A stretch of 56,657 nt of DNA. Origin: Sphaerimonospora thailandensis (GTDB lineage: Bacteria; Actinomycetota; Actinomycetes; Streptosporangiales; Streptosporangiaceae). Made by a program: the position numbers and the translations under genes. Below the pieces are notes generated by a model. That model had not been told where the DNA came from. It was given only the letters and a program-made list of their open reading frames with translations, and searched no databases. Every line of letters starts with the position of its first letter. The stretch's first letter is position 1. The stretch covers positions 1 through 56,657 of the forward strand of contig NZ_BOOG01000049.1 of the NCBI RefSeq assembly GCF_016863115.1, read 5' to 3'. Positions 9,539 to 18,285 of this stretch are shown piece by piece.

Positions 9539-9925
9539 ATGTCTCTGACCGTTCCGTCTGACCTGCTGGAGCAAGCTCAACGGGGAAAGATCGACGACAC
9601 CGCCTTCCTCGCTTGTATCCGCGACTCCCTGCCGTTCGCCTGGTCGCTCGTCAGCGATCTGGCCCGACGTCGCGAGGCGACCGGAGCCGAGTTCGTCGAC
9701 AACCTGGTCGCACCACCGGATGAGGCGGCCTACGGCCAGCTCTTCCGGGCACTGGCCAGCACCTCGATCCGCGAGGCACTGGAAAACCACTTCGGCGTCC
9801 GCCTGGCCTTCCAGAACTGCCACCGGGTCGCGGTCTTCGACCCGGCAGCGGACAAGGCGTACGCCGAGTTCACCAGCCCCGAAGCCCAGATCCTCAACCA
9901 GACCCCCGAACTCGTCAACTGCTGA
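9539..9925 (+). CDS. SCO5389-family protein
   Basis: 128 residues. The pattern FAWSLVSDLARR, ADN-like FVDNLVAPPDEAAYGQLFRA, and HFGVRLAFQNCHRVAVFDP is that of a small conserved actinomycete family named after Streptomyces SCO5389, whose biochemical role is not established. GGAGG at 9530-9534 lies 4 nt before the ATG. It is monocistronic: an intrinsic terminator follows 12 nt after the stop. No membrane segment or known catalytic motif is apparent. Confidence 0.8.
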   Translation: MSLTVPSDLLEQAQRGKIDDTAFLACIRDSLPFAWSLVSDLARRREATGAEFVDNLVAPPDEAAYGQLFRALASTSIREALENHFGVRLAFQNCHRVAVFDPAADKAYAEFTSPEAQILNQTPELVNC

Positions 9926-9937
9926 CCTCGGACGTTC

Positions 9938-9966
9938 AAGAGCCCCCGGTCCTCCGGGGGCTCTTT
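9938..9966 (+). terminator. Intrinsic terminator of the SCO5389-family gene
   Basis: A 10-bp stem GAGCCCCCGG (9940-9949) and CCGGGGGCTC (9954-9963), extended by A-T pairs, with loop TCCT and a short T run. Confidence 0.88.
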
Positions 9967-9985
9967 CGGCGGCTTCGCCACTGCA

Positions 9986-10050
9986 ATATCGATCATGACG
10001 TTGTTGCTGCTTGAGTGGCTTTTTTTGCACAATAACGTCAAGGTCGATTA
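9986..10050. repeat. 65-bp palindromic repeat, left copy
   Basis: Two ~22-nt arms (9986-10007 and 10029-10050) are reverse complements with several mismatches, around a loop containing TGAGTGGCTTTTTTTGC. The right copy at 11044-11108 has the same arms, same loop and same orientation. The pair brackets the AbiEi-like gene. Function could be a terminator, a recombination or transposition end, or a structured RNA. Confidence 0.85.
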
Positions 10051-10112
10051 GCTCGGGTGCCGGTTTGGGCGAGAGCCGTACACAGATAGAGGTCGCCTGG
10101 CAGGCTGGGCGC

Positions 10113-11024
10113 GTGACCCCCGCCCCCGATCCGCCACGGAAGCTGCTCAATGGCCCATTTCTGGGTTCGGCGGCAGTCCGCGCCGGGATCGTGACGTTGG
10201 CACGGCTCCGCAAACCGCCCTGGATCCGCATATTTCGCGATGTGTACGTTCATGAACGTGTCCCGATCACGCCGTGGGTGCGGGCCGCGGGCGCCTCACT
10301 GCTGTTGCCCAAGGGCGGGGTCATCGGAGGGCGAGTGGCCGCGTGGCTGTACGGGGCCAACCTGCTGCGTGAGGACCGCAGCGACCCGGTCGATGTCGTG
10401 ATCCCACCGGGGACGTACATGCGGTCGCGTCCCGGGATCACCGTCCACTCCTACCGGCTCGCCGATGGCGAGATCCGCCTGGTGCAGCGGTTGCCCGCGC
10501 TGCGGCCGCTCCGGATCGCCTTCGACCTCGCCCGGGACGAGCCCGACCTGTGCGAGGCTGTCGTGATCGTGGACGCGCTGGCTCGGATCGGTGCGCATCG
10601 CCACTTCGCGCCGTCAGCCCTGCTGGACTATGCCGCGCGCCATCCCGGCGTACGCGGAGTGAGCCGGCTCCCCGAGATCGTACGGCTCAGCGACCCGCTC
10701 GCCGAGTCGCCCATGGAGACGAGGCTCCGGCTGCTGCTCGTGCGTGGTGGGCTGCCGCCGCCGATCAGCCAGTACGAGATCTACAACGAGGACTTCCTGC
10801 TGATAGGCCGGGTCGATCTCGCATATCCGAAGATCAAACTGGGAATCGAATATGACGGGGAGAATCACGAGCGACGCTGGCTCGACGATGTGGACCGGCA
10901 GAACCGGATCTTCGGTGCAGGGTGGATGCTACGCCGTTACACCAAGGCGCACGTGTACCACACGCCCGACCTGATCGTGCAGGAGATAGGCGACCTCCTA
11001 CGGCGAGCCGGGGCCCTGTCCTAG
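10113..11024 (+). CDS. AbiEi/DUF559-type protein (antitoxin- or Vsr-nuclease-like)
   Basis: 303 residues. The N-terminal part (AGIVTLARLRKPPWIRIFRDVYV) is a winged-helix AbiEi-antitoxin-like segment; the middle resembles AbiEi family regions (DVVIPPG, HSYRL, LRIAFDLARDEP). The C-terminal ~100 residues (SPMETRLRLLLVRGG, GRVDLAYPKIKLGIEYDGENH, then RRYTKAHVY) are a DUF559/Vsr-like PD-(D/E)xK nuclease-fold domain with D and E-x-D positions retained. Such genes are usually orphan relatives of type IV toxin-antitoxin components. The GTG at 10113 is the best start; the open frame upstream lies inside the palindromic repeat. The gene sits alone between two copies of that repeat. Confidence 0.75.
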   Translation: MTPAPDPPRKLLNGPFLGSAAVRAGIVTLARLRKPPWIRIFRDVYVHERVPITPWVRAAGASLLLPKGGVIGGRVAAWLYGANLLREDRSDPVDVVIPPGTYMRSRPGITVHSYRLADGEIRLVQRLPALRPLRIAFDLARDEPDLCEAVVIVDALARIGAHRHFAPSALLDYAARHPGVRGVSRLPEIVRLSDPLAESPMETRLRLLLVRGGLPPPISQYEIYNEDFLLIGRVDLAYPKIKLGIEYDGENHERRWLDDVDRQNRIFGAGWMLRRYTKAHVYHTPDLIVQEIGDLLRRAGALS

Positions 11025-11043
11025 CCGGGGCCAAGGCCCGTCG

Positions 11044-11108
11044 TAATCGACCTTGACGTTATTGCTGCCTGAGTGGCTGTTTTTGCGCAATAACGTCAAG
11101 ATCGATTA
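11044..11108. repeat. 65-bp palindromic repeat, right copy
   Basis: Arms 11044-11065 and 11087-11108 are reverse complements at 21 of 22 positions (core CTTGACGTTATTGC), with a 21-nt loop TGCCTGAGTGGCTGTTTTTGC. It is more perfect than the left copy at 9986-10050 and lies 20 bp after the stop of the AbiEi-like gene. The stem plus T-rich loop does not look like a standard terminator, because the T run is inside the loop. Confidence 0.88.
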
Positions 11109-11153
11109 GGTGGGCAGCCCTTTTCAGAGCCCAGCCTGTGTCGCGCTGGGTTG

Positions 11154-12746
11154 TCAGGACTTGGGGTCTTCGAGGCGGGGGAAGAGGATCTCACCCTTGG
11201 TGACCTGGGCGCCGGCCGGCAACTGGCCCCACCGCGCGACGTCGCCGACGCGCTGGTCGGCGAGCGGCCCGAGATGAGGCTCGGCCCCCAGCGACGCCCA
11301 CAGCTTCGCACAGGTCGCGGGCATGACCGGGTTGAGCAGAACCGCGATCGCACGCAGCGACTCGGCCGCCGTGTAGAGGATCGTCGCCAGGCGGGCGCGG
11401 CCCTGCGGCGACTCGTCCTTGGCGACCTTCCACGGCGCCTGCTCGGTCAGGTAACCGTTGACCTGCTTGACGAAATCGAAGATCGCGGCGATGCCGCCCG
11501 CGAAGTCCAGGTTGTCGCCGATCAGCGTGTCCGCCCGGGTGGCCGCCTCGGCCAGCCCGTCGGCGACCGCCTGCTCGGCCGGCCCGGCCGCCACCGCCTC
11601 CGGCAGCACCCCGTCGAAGTACTTGCCCACCATGGCGGCGACCCGCGACGCCAGGTTGCCGAAGTCGTTGGCGAGCTCGGAGGTGTACCGCGCCGAGAAG
11701 TCCTCCCAGGAGAACGAGCCGTCCTGGCCGAACGGGATCGCCCGCAGGAAGTAGTAGCGGTAGGCGTCGACCCCGAAGTGCTCGGTGAGCTGCCGCGGCG
11801 AGATGCCGGTCAGGTTGGACTTGCTCATCTTCTCGCCGCCGACCATCAGCCAGCCGTTGGCGAAGACCCTGCCGGGCAGCGGCAGGCCGTTGGCCATGAG
11901 CATGGCCGGCCAGATCACCGCGTGGAACCGCAGGATGTCCTTGCCGACCAGGTGCACGTTCGCCGGCCAGGTGGCGTCGAACTTCGCCTGGTCCGAGCCG
12001 TACCCCACGGCGGTCGCGTAGTTGAGCAGCGCGTCGATCCAGACGTAGATGACGTGCTTGGGGTCCCACGGGATCGGGATGCCCCAGTCGAAGGTCGACC
12101 GTGAGATCGACAGGTCCTGCAGGCCCTGCCGTACGAACTGGAGCACCTCGTTGCGCGCGGAGGCGGGCTGGATGAAGTCGGGGTGGCTCTCGTAGAACTC
12201 CAGCAGGCGCGGGCCGTAGTCGGAGAGACGGAAGAAGTAGTTCTCCTCCTTCAGCCACTCGACCTGCCGCTTGTGGACCGGGCACAGGTCGCCCTCCAGC
12301 AGGTCGCCGGGCGACTTGTACTCCTCACAGCCCACGCAGTACGGCCCCTCGTAGCCGCCCTGGTAGATCTCCCCCTTGTCGTACAGGTCCTGCACGAACT
12401 CCTGCACGCGCTCGGTGTGGCGCGGCTCGGTCGTACGGATGAAATCGTCGTTGGCGACGGACAGGTGCGACCAGAGCGGCTTCCAGGCCTCCTCGACGAG
12501 CTTGTCGCACCACTGCTGTGGCGTGACGCCGTTCGCGTCGGCCGTACGCATGATCTTCTGACCGTGCTCGTCCGTGCCGGTGAGATACCACACCTTCTCG
12601 CCACGCTGGCGGTGCCAGCGCGTGAGCACGTCGCCCGCGACGGTCGTGTAGGCGTGGCCCAGGTGGGGAGCGTCGTTGACGTAGTAGATCGGCGTCGTGA
12701 CGTAGAACGCCGACTCCCCTGCTGCTGTCGATCCTGTAGCCGCCAT
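11154..12746 (-). CDS. metG: Methionyl-tRNA synthetase
   Basis: 530 residues, class I aminoacyl-tRNA synthetase. HIGH-type signature HLGH at 28-31 and KMSKS at 306-310 frame the Rossmann fold; the inserted zinc knuckle has CVGC (137-140) and CPVH (155-158). The anticodon-binding helical domain follows (NDFGNLASRV, and NGYLTEQAPWKVAKD). There is no C-terminal tRNA-binding OB domain, as in many actinobacterial MetRS. The ATG at 12746 has AGGAT about 9 nt upstream. The gene lies 39 bp downstream of the GT2 gene on the same strand. Confidence 0.97.
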   Translation of the reverse strand: MAATGSTAAGESAFYVTTPIYYVNDAPHLGHAYTTVAGDVLTRWHRQRGEKVWYLTGTDEHGQKIMRTADANGVTPQQWCDKLVEEAWKPLWSHLSVANDDFIRTTEPRHTERVQEFVQDLYDKGEIYQGGYEGPYCVGCEEYKSPGDLLEGDLCPVHKRQVEWLKEENYFFRLSDYGPRLLEFYESHPDFIQPASARNEVLQFVRQGLQDLSISRSTFDWGIPIPWDPKHVIYVWIDALLNYATAVGYGSDQAKFDATWPANVHLVGKDILRFHAVIWPAMLMANGLPLPGRVFANGWLMVGGEKMSKSNLTGISPRQLTEHFGVDAYRYYFLRAIPFGQDGSFSWEDFSARYTSELANDFGNLASRVAAMVGKYFDGVLPEAVAAGPAEQAVADGLAEAATRADTLIGDNLDFAGGIAAIFDFVKQVNGYLTEQAPWKVAKDESPQGRARLATILYTAAESLRAIAVLLNPVMPATCAKLWASLGAEPHLGPLADQRVGDVARWGQLPAGAQVTKGEILFPRLEDPKS

Positions 12747-12785
12747 GCGGAAATCCTATCGGCCCGGCGCCCGTGCCCCCTGCTA

Positions 12786-14018
12786 TTAAGCGCCGACGAC
12801 CGGCTCGTGGCTGTCGTGGCTGACGGCCTCGGCGGCCTCCTCCGCGGCGGACGCCGCGATGTCGACCGGGGTCTCCTTCGAGCGGCGGATGCCGAGGATG
12901 CTGATGAACAGCGCCGCGAAGATCGTCTGGAAGCTCATGACGAACGCGGTCGCCGACGGCACCACCAGGCGCAGCGACTCCGCCGGGATCAGCTCACCGA
13001 ACCCGCGTCCACCCCAGTGGGCCAGCGACGCGACCAGGCCGCCGAGACCGGCGACCGCGAGCAGACCGCCGGCGATCAGGCCCTTCTCCAGCGTGACGAT
13101 GTCCACGAGCCGCCTGACCCGCCGGTCCTCGGGGAGGAAGCCCTCCTCCGCGGCGTACACCTTGGTGAACAGCGCGAACAGCACGGCCTGGAAGCCGATC
13201 ACCACCATCGCCGACGCACCGACCAGGGTGTCGACGTCGAAGGCGAGCTTGCCGATGTAGACCGGGCCGAAGGTCAGCGCGGCGCCCGCGACCAGGCCGA
13301 GGGTCATCAGCACGAGTCCGGGGATGAAGAACAGCCAGCGGGGGCTGTACAGCATGAGGAAGCGCAGGTGGCGCCAGCCGTCCCGCCAGGAGCGCAGGTG
13401 CGGCGGGCGCGAGCGGCCGTCGGGCGAGAGCGTCGTGGGGACCTCCCGGACGTCGAGCCCCTGCAGCGTGGACTTGACGACCATCTCGGAGGCGAACTCC
13501 ATGCCTCCCGTCTGCAGGCCCAGCCGAAGGATCGAGTCGCGGCGGAAGCCGCGCAGGCCGCAGTGGAAGTCGCCGATCCGGCTCGGGAAGAACAGCCGCC
13601 CGATGAACGACAGGACCGGGTTGCCCAGGTAGCGGTGCAGCGCCGGCATGGCGCCCGGCGCGATCCCGCCCCTGAAGCGGTTGCCCATCACCAGGTCGGC
13701 GCCGTCGCGGAGTTGCTCCACGAACGGCAGCAGGCCGGTGAAGTCGTAGGAGTCGTCGGCGTCGCCCATGATGACGAACTTGCCGCGGGCGGCCCGGATG
13801 CCGCCGATCAGGGCGTTGCCGTACCCCTTCTGGTCGATGTGGACCACGCGCGCCCCGGCGTCCCTGGCGAGCTGCTGGGATCCGTCGGTGCTGCCGTTGT
13901 CGGCGATCACCACCTCGCCGTCGATCCCGTGCTCACGCATGCAGGCCAGGGCCTTGCGTACGCAGGTCTCCACGGTTTCGGCCTCGTTGAGGCATGGCAT
14001 GACAACGGACAGTTCCAC
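12786..14018 (-). CDS. Family 2 glycosyltransferase with C-terminal membrane domain
   Basis: 410 residues. The N-terminal GT-A fold begins LSVVMPCLNEAETVETCV, with IADNGSTDGS and the DxD region GDADDSYDF, typical of polyprenyl-phosphate glucose/mannose synthases that load sugars onto undecaprenyl phosphate at the membrane. About four hydrophobic segments follow from residue ~235 to 385. The GTG start at 14018 has AAGGAG 7 nt upstream. It is divergent from a GT-C type transferase at 14115, which would be a natural user of its lipid-linked sugar. The specific sugar is not determinable. Confidence 0.88.
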   Translation of the reverse strand: MELSVVMPCLNEAETVETCVRKALACMREHGIDGEVVIADNGSTDGSQQLARDAGARVVHIDQKGYGNALIGGIRAARGKFVIMGDADDSYDFTGLLPFVEQLRDGADLVMGNRFRGGIAPGAMPALHRYLGNPVLSFIGRLFFPSRIGDFHCGLRGFRRDSILRLGLQTGGMEFASEMVVKSTLQGLDVREVPTTLSPDGRSRPPHLRSWRDGWRHLRFLMLYSPRWLFFIPGLVLMTLGLVAGAALTFGPVYIGKLAFDVDTLVGASAMVVIGFQAVLFALFTKVYAAEEGFLPEDRRVRRLVDIVTLEKGLIAGGLLAVAGLGGLVASLAHWGGRGFGELIPAESLRLVVPSATAFVMSFQTIFAALFISILGIRRSKETPVDIAASAAEEAAEAVSHDSHEPVVGA

Positions 14019-14114
14019 GTCGCAACTCCTTGCATATGACGCCAGGACACCAATGATGCCCGCTTCCCCGTAGGGCCTGAGTCAAGTCCCCGAAACGGCT
14101 GGCATTCTGTAACC

Positions 14115-15620
14115 ATGGTCGCGGTCGCTGATGCTCCGACAGTCGGCCCCTCCCCTGACCGGGGGTGGCGGCGGCTGGCCGCCCTGCCGCGCCGTCACCG
14201 GCTCTTCACGGCCGCGCTCGTGGCGGGAGCCGTGCTGCGGGTCGTCACCATGCTCGGCTTCGGCCCCGCCATGTGGTTCAACGACTCGTACGACTACGTG
14301 TCGGTGGCGCTGCGGCCCCGGCCGCATCCCATACGCCCGGACGGTTACGGTTTCTGGCTGCTCATCCTCAAGCCGCTGCACAGTTTCTCCGTCGTCGTCT
14401 TCACCCAGCACCTCATGGGCCTCGCGACAGCCGTACTGATCTATGCGCTGCTGACCAAGAAATTCGGCGTCCCACGCTGGGGGGCGACGCTCGCCGCCGC
14501 ACCCGTGCTGTTCGACGCGTACCAGATCCAGCTCGAGCAGCTCATCATGTCGGACGCGATGTTCATCCTGCTCGTGGTGGGCGTCGTCACGCTGGTGCTG
14601 TGGCATCGCTCGATGTCGTGGCGGGCCGGGGCCGCCGTCGGGCTGCTGCTCGCGGTGACGGCGCTGACCCGCAGCATCGGCCTGCCGATCCTGGCCCTGG
14701 TCGTCGGTTACCTGCTCATCAAGCGCACCGGGTGGCGGCCGATCCTCGCCATGGTCGTCGCGTGCGCCGTCCCCGTCATCGCGTACATGAGCTGGTTCAA
14801 GGCGGTCAACGGGCAGTTCGCGATGACCAACAGCGACGGCGTCATCCTGTACATGCGCACGTCGCTGTTCGCCGACTGCCACAAGATGAACCTGGACAAG
14901 CGCGAGGAGCTGGAGCTGGCGCTGCTGTGCATCAACACCCCGCCCGACCAGCGCGTGCCCTCCGCCCAGGCCTACCTGTGGTGGGACGACCAGAACCAGC
15001 TGCACGTCTTCGGCTCGGGCATGAAGTTCACCCCGGAGATCAACGCCAACGCCAGCGCGTTCGCCAAGAAGGCGATCCTCGCGCAGCCGGGCGACTATCT
15101 CGCGGCCGTGGCCAAGGACTTCTTCCGGGCCTTCCGGTGGGACCGGCCGCAGTTCCCGGACGCCAAGACCTTCAAGCTGTACGAGTTCAGCAACGAGTAC
15201 ACGCGCGCCATCCCGAAGTGGAGCTCCTACCGCAGCACGACGGACCGGGACGTCGAGGCCTACGAGAACGGCAAGGCCGCGACGCGCGCGGTGGCGCCGT
15301 GGTCCGACTTCATGATCGGCTACCAGAAGGTGGTGCGGTTCCCCGGCCTCGGGCTGGGCGTGCTGCTGCTGGTCGGCCTGTACGGCGTGGCCGTACGGTG
15401 GCGGGAGCTCGGCGGGCCGGTCCTGCTGCCGTTCCTCGGCGGCGCCGGGCTGATCCTCGCGCCGGCGGCGACCGCCGAGTTCGACTACCGCTACCTGCTT
15501 CCCGCCGTCCCGCTCGCCTGCCTCGCCGCCGCGATCGCGCTCGCCGGCCGGCGCTCGCGGACCGTGGACGGCCTCACCGTCCCCGGATGGCCCGCCCGGC
15601 ACCGCCGCAGTCTTCGGTAG
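14115..15620 (+). CDS. GT-C type membrane glycosyltransferase
   Basis: 501 residues with roughly ten hydrophobic segments and, in the first extracytoplasmic loop, acidic NDSYDY, the layout of polyprenyl-phosphate-dependent GT-C enzymes (PMT/ArnT superfamily). A large non-membrane region between about 230 and 400 includes two cysteines (ADCHK, LLCIN). No more specific family can be claimed. It is divergent from the GT2 gene across a 96-bp shared upstream region and runs tail to tail with rsmI with 9 bp between stops. Confidence 0.75.
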   Translation: MVAVADAPTVGPSPDRGWRRLAALPRRHRLFTAALVAGAVLRVVTMLGFGPAMWFNDSYDYVSVALRPRPHPIRPDGYGFWLLILKPLHSFSVVVFTQHLMGLATAVLIYALLTKKFGVPRWGATLAAAPVLFDAYQIQLEQLIMSDAMFILLVVGVVTLVLWHRSMSWRAGAAVGLLLAVTALTRSIGLPILALVVGYLLIKRTGWRPILAMVVACAVPVIAYMSWFKAVNGQFAMTNSDGVILYMRTSLFADCHKMNLDKREELELALLCINTPPDQRVPSAQAYLWWDDQNQLHVFGSGMKFTPEINANASAFAKKAILAQPGDYLAAVAKDFFRAFRWDRPQFPDAKTFKLYEFSNEYTRAIPKWSSYRSTTDRDVEAYENGKAATRAVAPWSDFMIGYQKVVRFPGLGLGVLLLVGLYGVAVRWRELGGPVLLPFLGGAGLILAPAATAEFDYRYLLPAVPLACLAAAIALAGRRSRTVDGLTVPGWPARHRRSLR

Positions 15621-15629
15621 GCGCCCCGC

Positions 15630-16451
15630 TCAGAGGCCGTGCACGGCGTCGTACAGGTCGCGTTTGGGGATGCCGGCGGACTTCGCCACGTCGACGATCG
15701 CGTGCTTGCGCGACACGCCCGAGGCCTCCCGCCGGGCCACCTCGTCGACCAGCTCGGCCATGTCGGGCGGCGCGTCGTCGGGCGCCCGTCCCGCGACGAC
15801 GAGGGTGATCTCCCCCCTGACATCGCCCTCGGCCCATTCGGTCAGCTCGGCGAGGGCGCCGCGCCGTACCTCCTCGTAGGTCTTGGTGAGCTCACGGCAG
15901 ACGGCGGCCTCGCGGTCGGGGCCGAACGCCTCGGCCATCGCCTCCAGGCACGCGTGCAGGCGGTGCGGCGCCTCGAAGAACACCATCGTGCGCTCCTCGG
16001 CGGCCAGGGCCGCGAGCCGCCTGGCCCGCTCTCCCGGCTTGCGCGGCGGGAACCCCTCGAAGCAGAACCGGTCGCTCGCCAGGCCGGAGACGGCGAGCGC
16101 CGTGGTGACGGCCGAGGGCCCCGGCAGGGCGGTGACCGGCACGCCCGCCTCCACGGCCAGCCGGGTGAGGCGATAGCCGGGATCGGACACCCCCGGCATC
16201 CCCGCGTCCGTGATCACCACGACCGTGCTGCCCTGGACCAGCGCCTCCAGCAACTCACCGGCCCGCCGGCTCTCGTTCGCGTCGTAATAGGAAACGATTC
16301 GCCCGGTCACGGTGACGCCGAGATCGGCCGCCAGCCTCTTCAGCCGCCGGGTGTCCTCGGCGGCGATCACGTCGGCGGTTCCGAGTGCCTCGCGGAGCCG
16401 CGGCGTCGCGTCTCCCGTACGGCCGATCGGGGCTCCTGCGAGAATCAGCAC
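15630..16451 (-). CDS. rsmI: 16S rRNA (cytidine1402-2'-O)-methyltransferase
   Basis: 273 residues, SAM-dependent tetrapyrrole-methylase-fold family. Motifs: LAGAPIGRTGDATPR, AAEDTRRLKRL, VVVITDAGMPGVSDPG and ALPGPSAVTTAL, with the C-terminal helical segment KSAGIPKRDLYDAVHGL. The GTG start fits the family's usual N-terminus (a very short stretch before LAGAPIG). Divergent from pmt at 16564, the same pairing as in Mycobacterium (Rv1002c/Rv1003). Confidence 0.95.
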   Translation of the reverse strand: MLILAGAPIGRTGDATPRLREALGTADVIAAEDTRRLKRLAADLGVTVTGRIVSYYDANESRRAGELLEALVQGSTVVVITDAGMPGVSDPGYRLTRLAVEAGVPVTALPGPSAVTTALAVSGLASDRFCFEGFPPRKPGERARRLAALAAEERTMVFFEAPHRLHACLEAMAEAFGPDREAAVCRELTKTYEEVRRGALAELTEWAEGDVRGEITLVVAGRAPDDAPPDMAELVDEVARREASGVSRKHAIVDVAKSAGIPKRDLYDAVHGL

Positions 16452-16563
16452 CTCTCCAGCGTATGACGCCCTGAAACGTTCATCCGTGAAAGGCTAGATA
16501 TTCCCAATCCTCGCGTAGGCCATGTTCCGGCCTTGCCCTCGCCAGTACCCTGACGGAGTGGCC

Positions 16564-18201
16564 GTGACCGATTCCCCTTACCAGGCGTTCGAACAGCCCG
16601 AGCAGGGGTCCCAGACCTCGCCGGGTGACGCCCCCGATTCGCCCGGTTCTTCCACCCTTTCGCTGCGTGACCGGATGGTGCCGCCCCTGACCGGTGACGT
16701 CCTGTGGGGCTGGCTCGGTCCGATCGCGGTCGCCGTCTTCGGGGCGATTCTGCGATTCATGCACCTCGGCACGCCGAAGGTCATCGTCTTCGACGAGACC
16801 TACTACGCGAAGGACGCCTACTCGCTGATCAGGTTCGGCGTCGAGCGGCAGTTCGTGGACGGGGCCGACGACCTTGTCAACGCGGGCAACCTGGATATCT
16901 TCAAGCACTGCGAGCAGGTGGAGCAGTGCGCCAACTATGTGGTGCACCCGCCGCTCGGCAAATGGTTCATCGGCCTCGGCGAGATGATCTTCGGGATGAA
17001 CCCGTTCGGGTGGCGGTTCGCCGCCGCGCTGGTGGGATCGATCTCCATTCTGATCCTCGCCAGGGTGGCCCGCAGGATGACCAGGTCCACGCTGCTGGGC
17101 TGCCTGGCCGGGTTCCTGCTCTCCCTCGACGCGCTGCACTTCGTGCTGTCCCGTTCGGCGCTGCTGGACATCTTCCTGATGTTCTGGATCCTCGCCGGCT
17201 TCGCCTGCCTGGTCGTCGACCGCGACCGGGTGCGGGCGCGGCTGGCCGACTGGCACGAGTCAGGCTCCGCCGACGACTCCCGGGGTCTCGGCCCGTCCCT
17301 CGGCCTGCGGCCGTGGCGGCTCGCGGCCGGCCTGTGCCTGGGCGCCGCGCTGGCCACCAAGTGGACCGGTCTGTTCTACATCGCCGCCTTCGGGATCATG
17401 TCGCTGCTCTGGGACGCGGGTGCGCGGCGGGCGGCCGGTGTGCGCAGGCCGTACGCCGGGATGTTCCGGCGGGACCTGCCGCTGACCGCTCTCTGGTCGG
17501 GCGTGGTCCCCGTGGTGGCCTACGTCGTGTCGTTCGCCGGCTGGTTCGTCAGCGGCAACGGTTACGGCCGGGACTGGGCCGAGGCGACCTCGGGCGGGCC
17601 GATCAAGTTCGTGTTCAGTTCCCTGGGGTCGTTGTACCAGTACCAGTACCAGATCCTGACCTTCCACGAGGGCCTGCAGACGACGCATCCGTACCAGTCG
17701 CAACCATGGTCGTGGCCGCTGCTGCTCAAGCCCGTCGCGTTCTTCTACGAGCAGCCCGCCAACTGTGGGGCGCCGTCGTGCTCCTGGGCGGTGCTCGGCA
17801 CCGGGACCCCGGTGATCTGGTACGGCGGGCTGATCGCCCTGATCGGCTTGATCACGTGGTACGTGGCGTCACGCGACTGGCGTGCGGCCGCGGTGCTCGT
17901 CGGCTACGGCGCCGGATGGCTGCCCTGGTTCTACTTCGCCATCGCCGACAACCGGACGATGTTCCTGTTCTACATGATGCCGATGATCCCGTTCATGATC
18001 CTGGCGATCGTGCTGGGCCTCGGGCTTCTCATCGGACGCGTCGGCGCGTCGCAGGAGCGCCGGCTCGCCGGCATCGTGGGGGCCGGGGTGTTCGCCCTGC
18101 TCGCGCTGGCCAACTTCTGGTGGCTCTACCCGGTGATCGCCGCACAGATCGTGCCGTACGACGACTGGTATGCCCGGATGCTTTTCAGATCGTGGGTTTG
18201 A
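16564..18201 (+). CDS. pmt: Dolichyl-phosphate-mannose-protein mannosyltransferase
   Basis: 545 residues, GT39. It transfers mannose from polyprenyl-phosphate-mannose to Ser/Thr of exported proteins. The catalytic acidic pair is in FDETYYAKDAY in the first extracytoplasmic loop, followed by VVHPPLGKWFI, and about ten or eleven membrane segments. The GTG at 16564 (VTDSPYQAFEQP) is preferred because GGAG lies 5 nt upstream; GTG 16558 is in frame but overlaps that site. The divergent partner is rsmI. Confidence 0.94.
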   Translation: MTDSPYQAFEQPEQGSQTSPGDAPDSPGSSTLSLRDRMVPPLTGDVLWGWLGPIAVAVFGAILRFMHLGTPKVIVFDETYYAKDAYSLIRFGVERQFVDGADDLVNAGNLDIFKHCEQVEQCANYVVHPPLGKWFIGLGEMIFGMNPFGWRFAAALVGSISILILARVARRMTRSTLLGCLAGFLLSLDALHFVLSRSALLDIFLMFWILAGFACLVVDRDRVRARLADWHESGSADDSRGLGPSLGLRPWRLAAGLCLGAALATKWTGLFYIAAFGIMSLLWDAGARRAAGVRRPYAGMFRRDLPLTALWSGVVPVVAYVVSFAGWFVSGNGYGRDWAEATSGGPIKFVFSSLGSLYQYQYQILTFHEGLQTTHPYQSQPWSWPLLLKPVAFFYEQPANCGAPSCSWAVLGTGTPVIWYGGLIALIGLITWYVASRDWRAAAVLVGYGAGWLPWFYFAIADNRTMFLFYMMPMIPFMILAIVLGLGLLIGRVGASQERRLAGIVGAGVFALLALANFWWLYPVIAAQIVPYDDWYARMLFRSWV

Positions 18202-18285
18202 TCCCCCGTATCGTTGGTCGCGGGGGTGGTCGCCATGATGCCGGGTCGTCGTCAACGATGGGGTCCATACGGCAGACTGCGGGTC

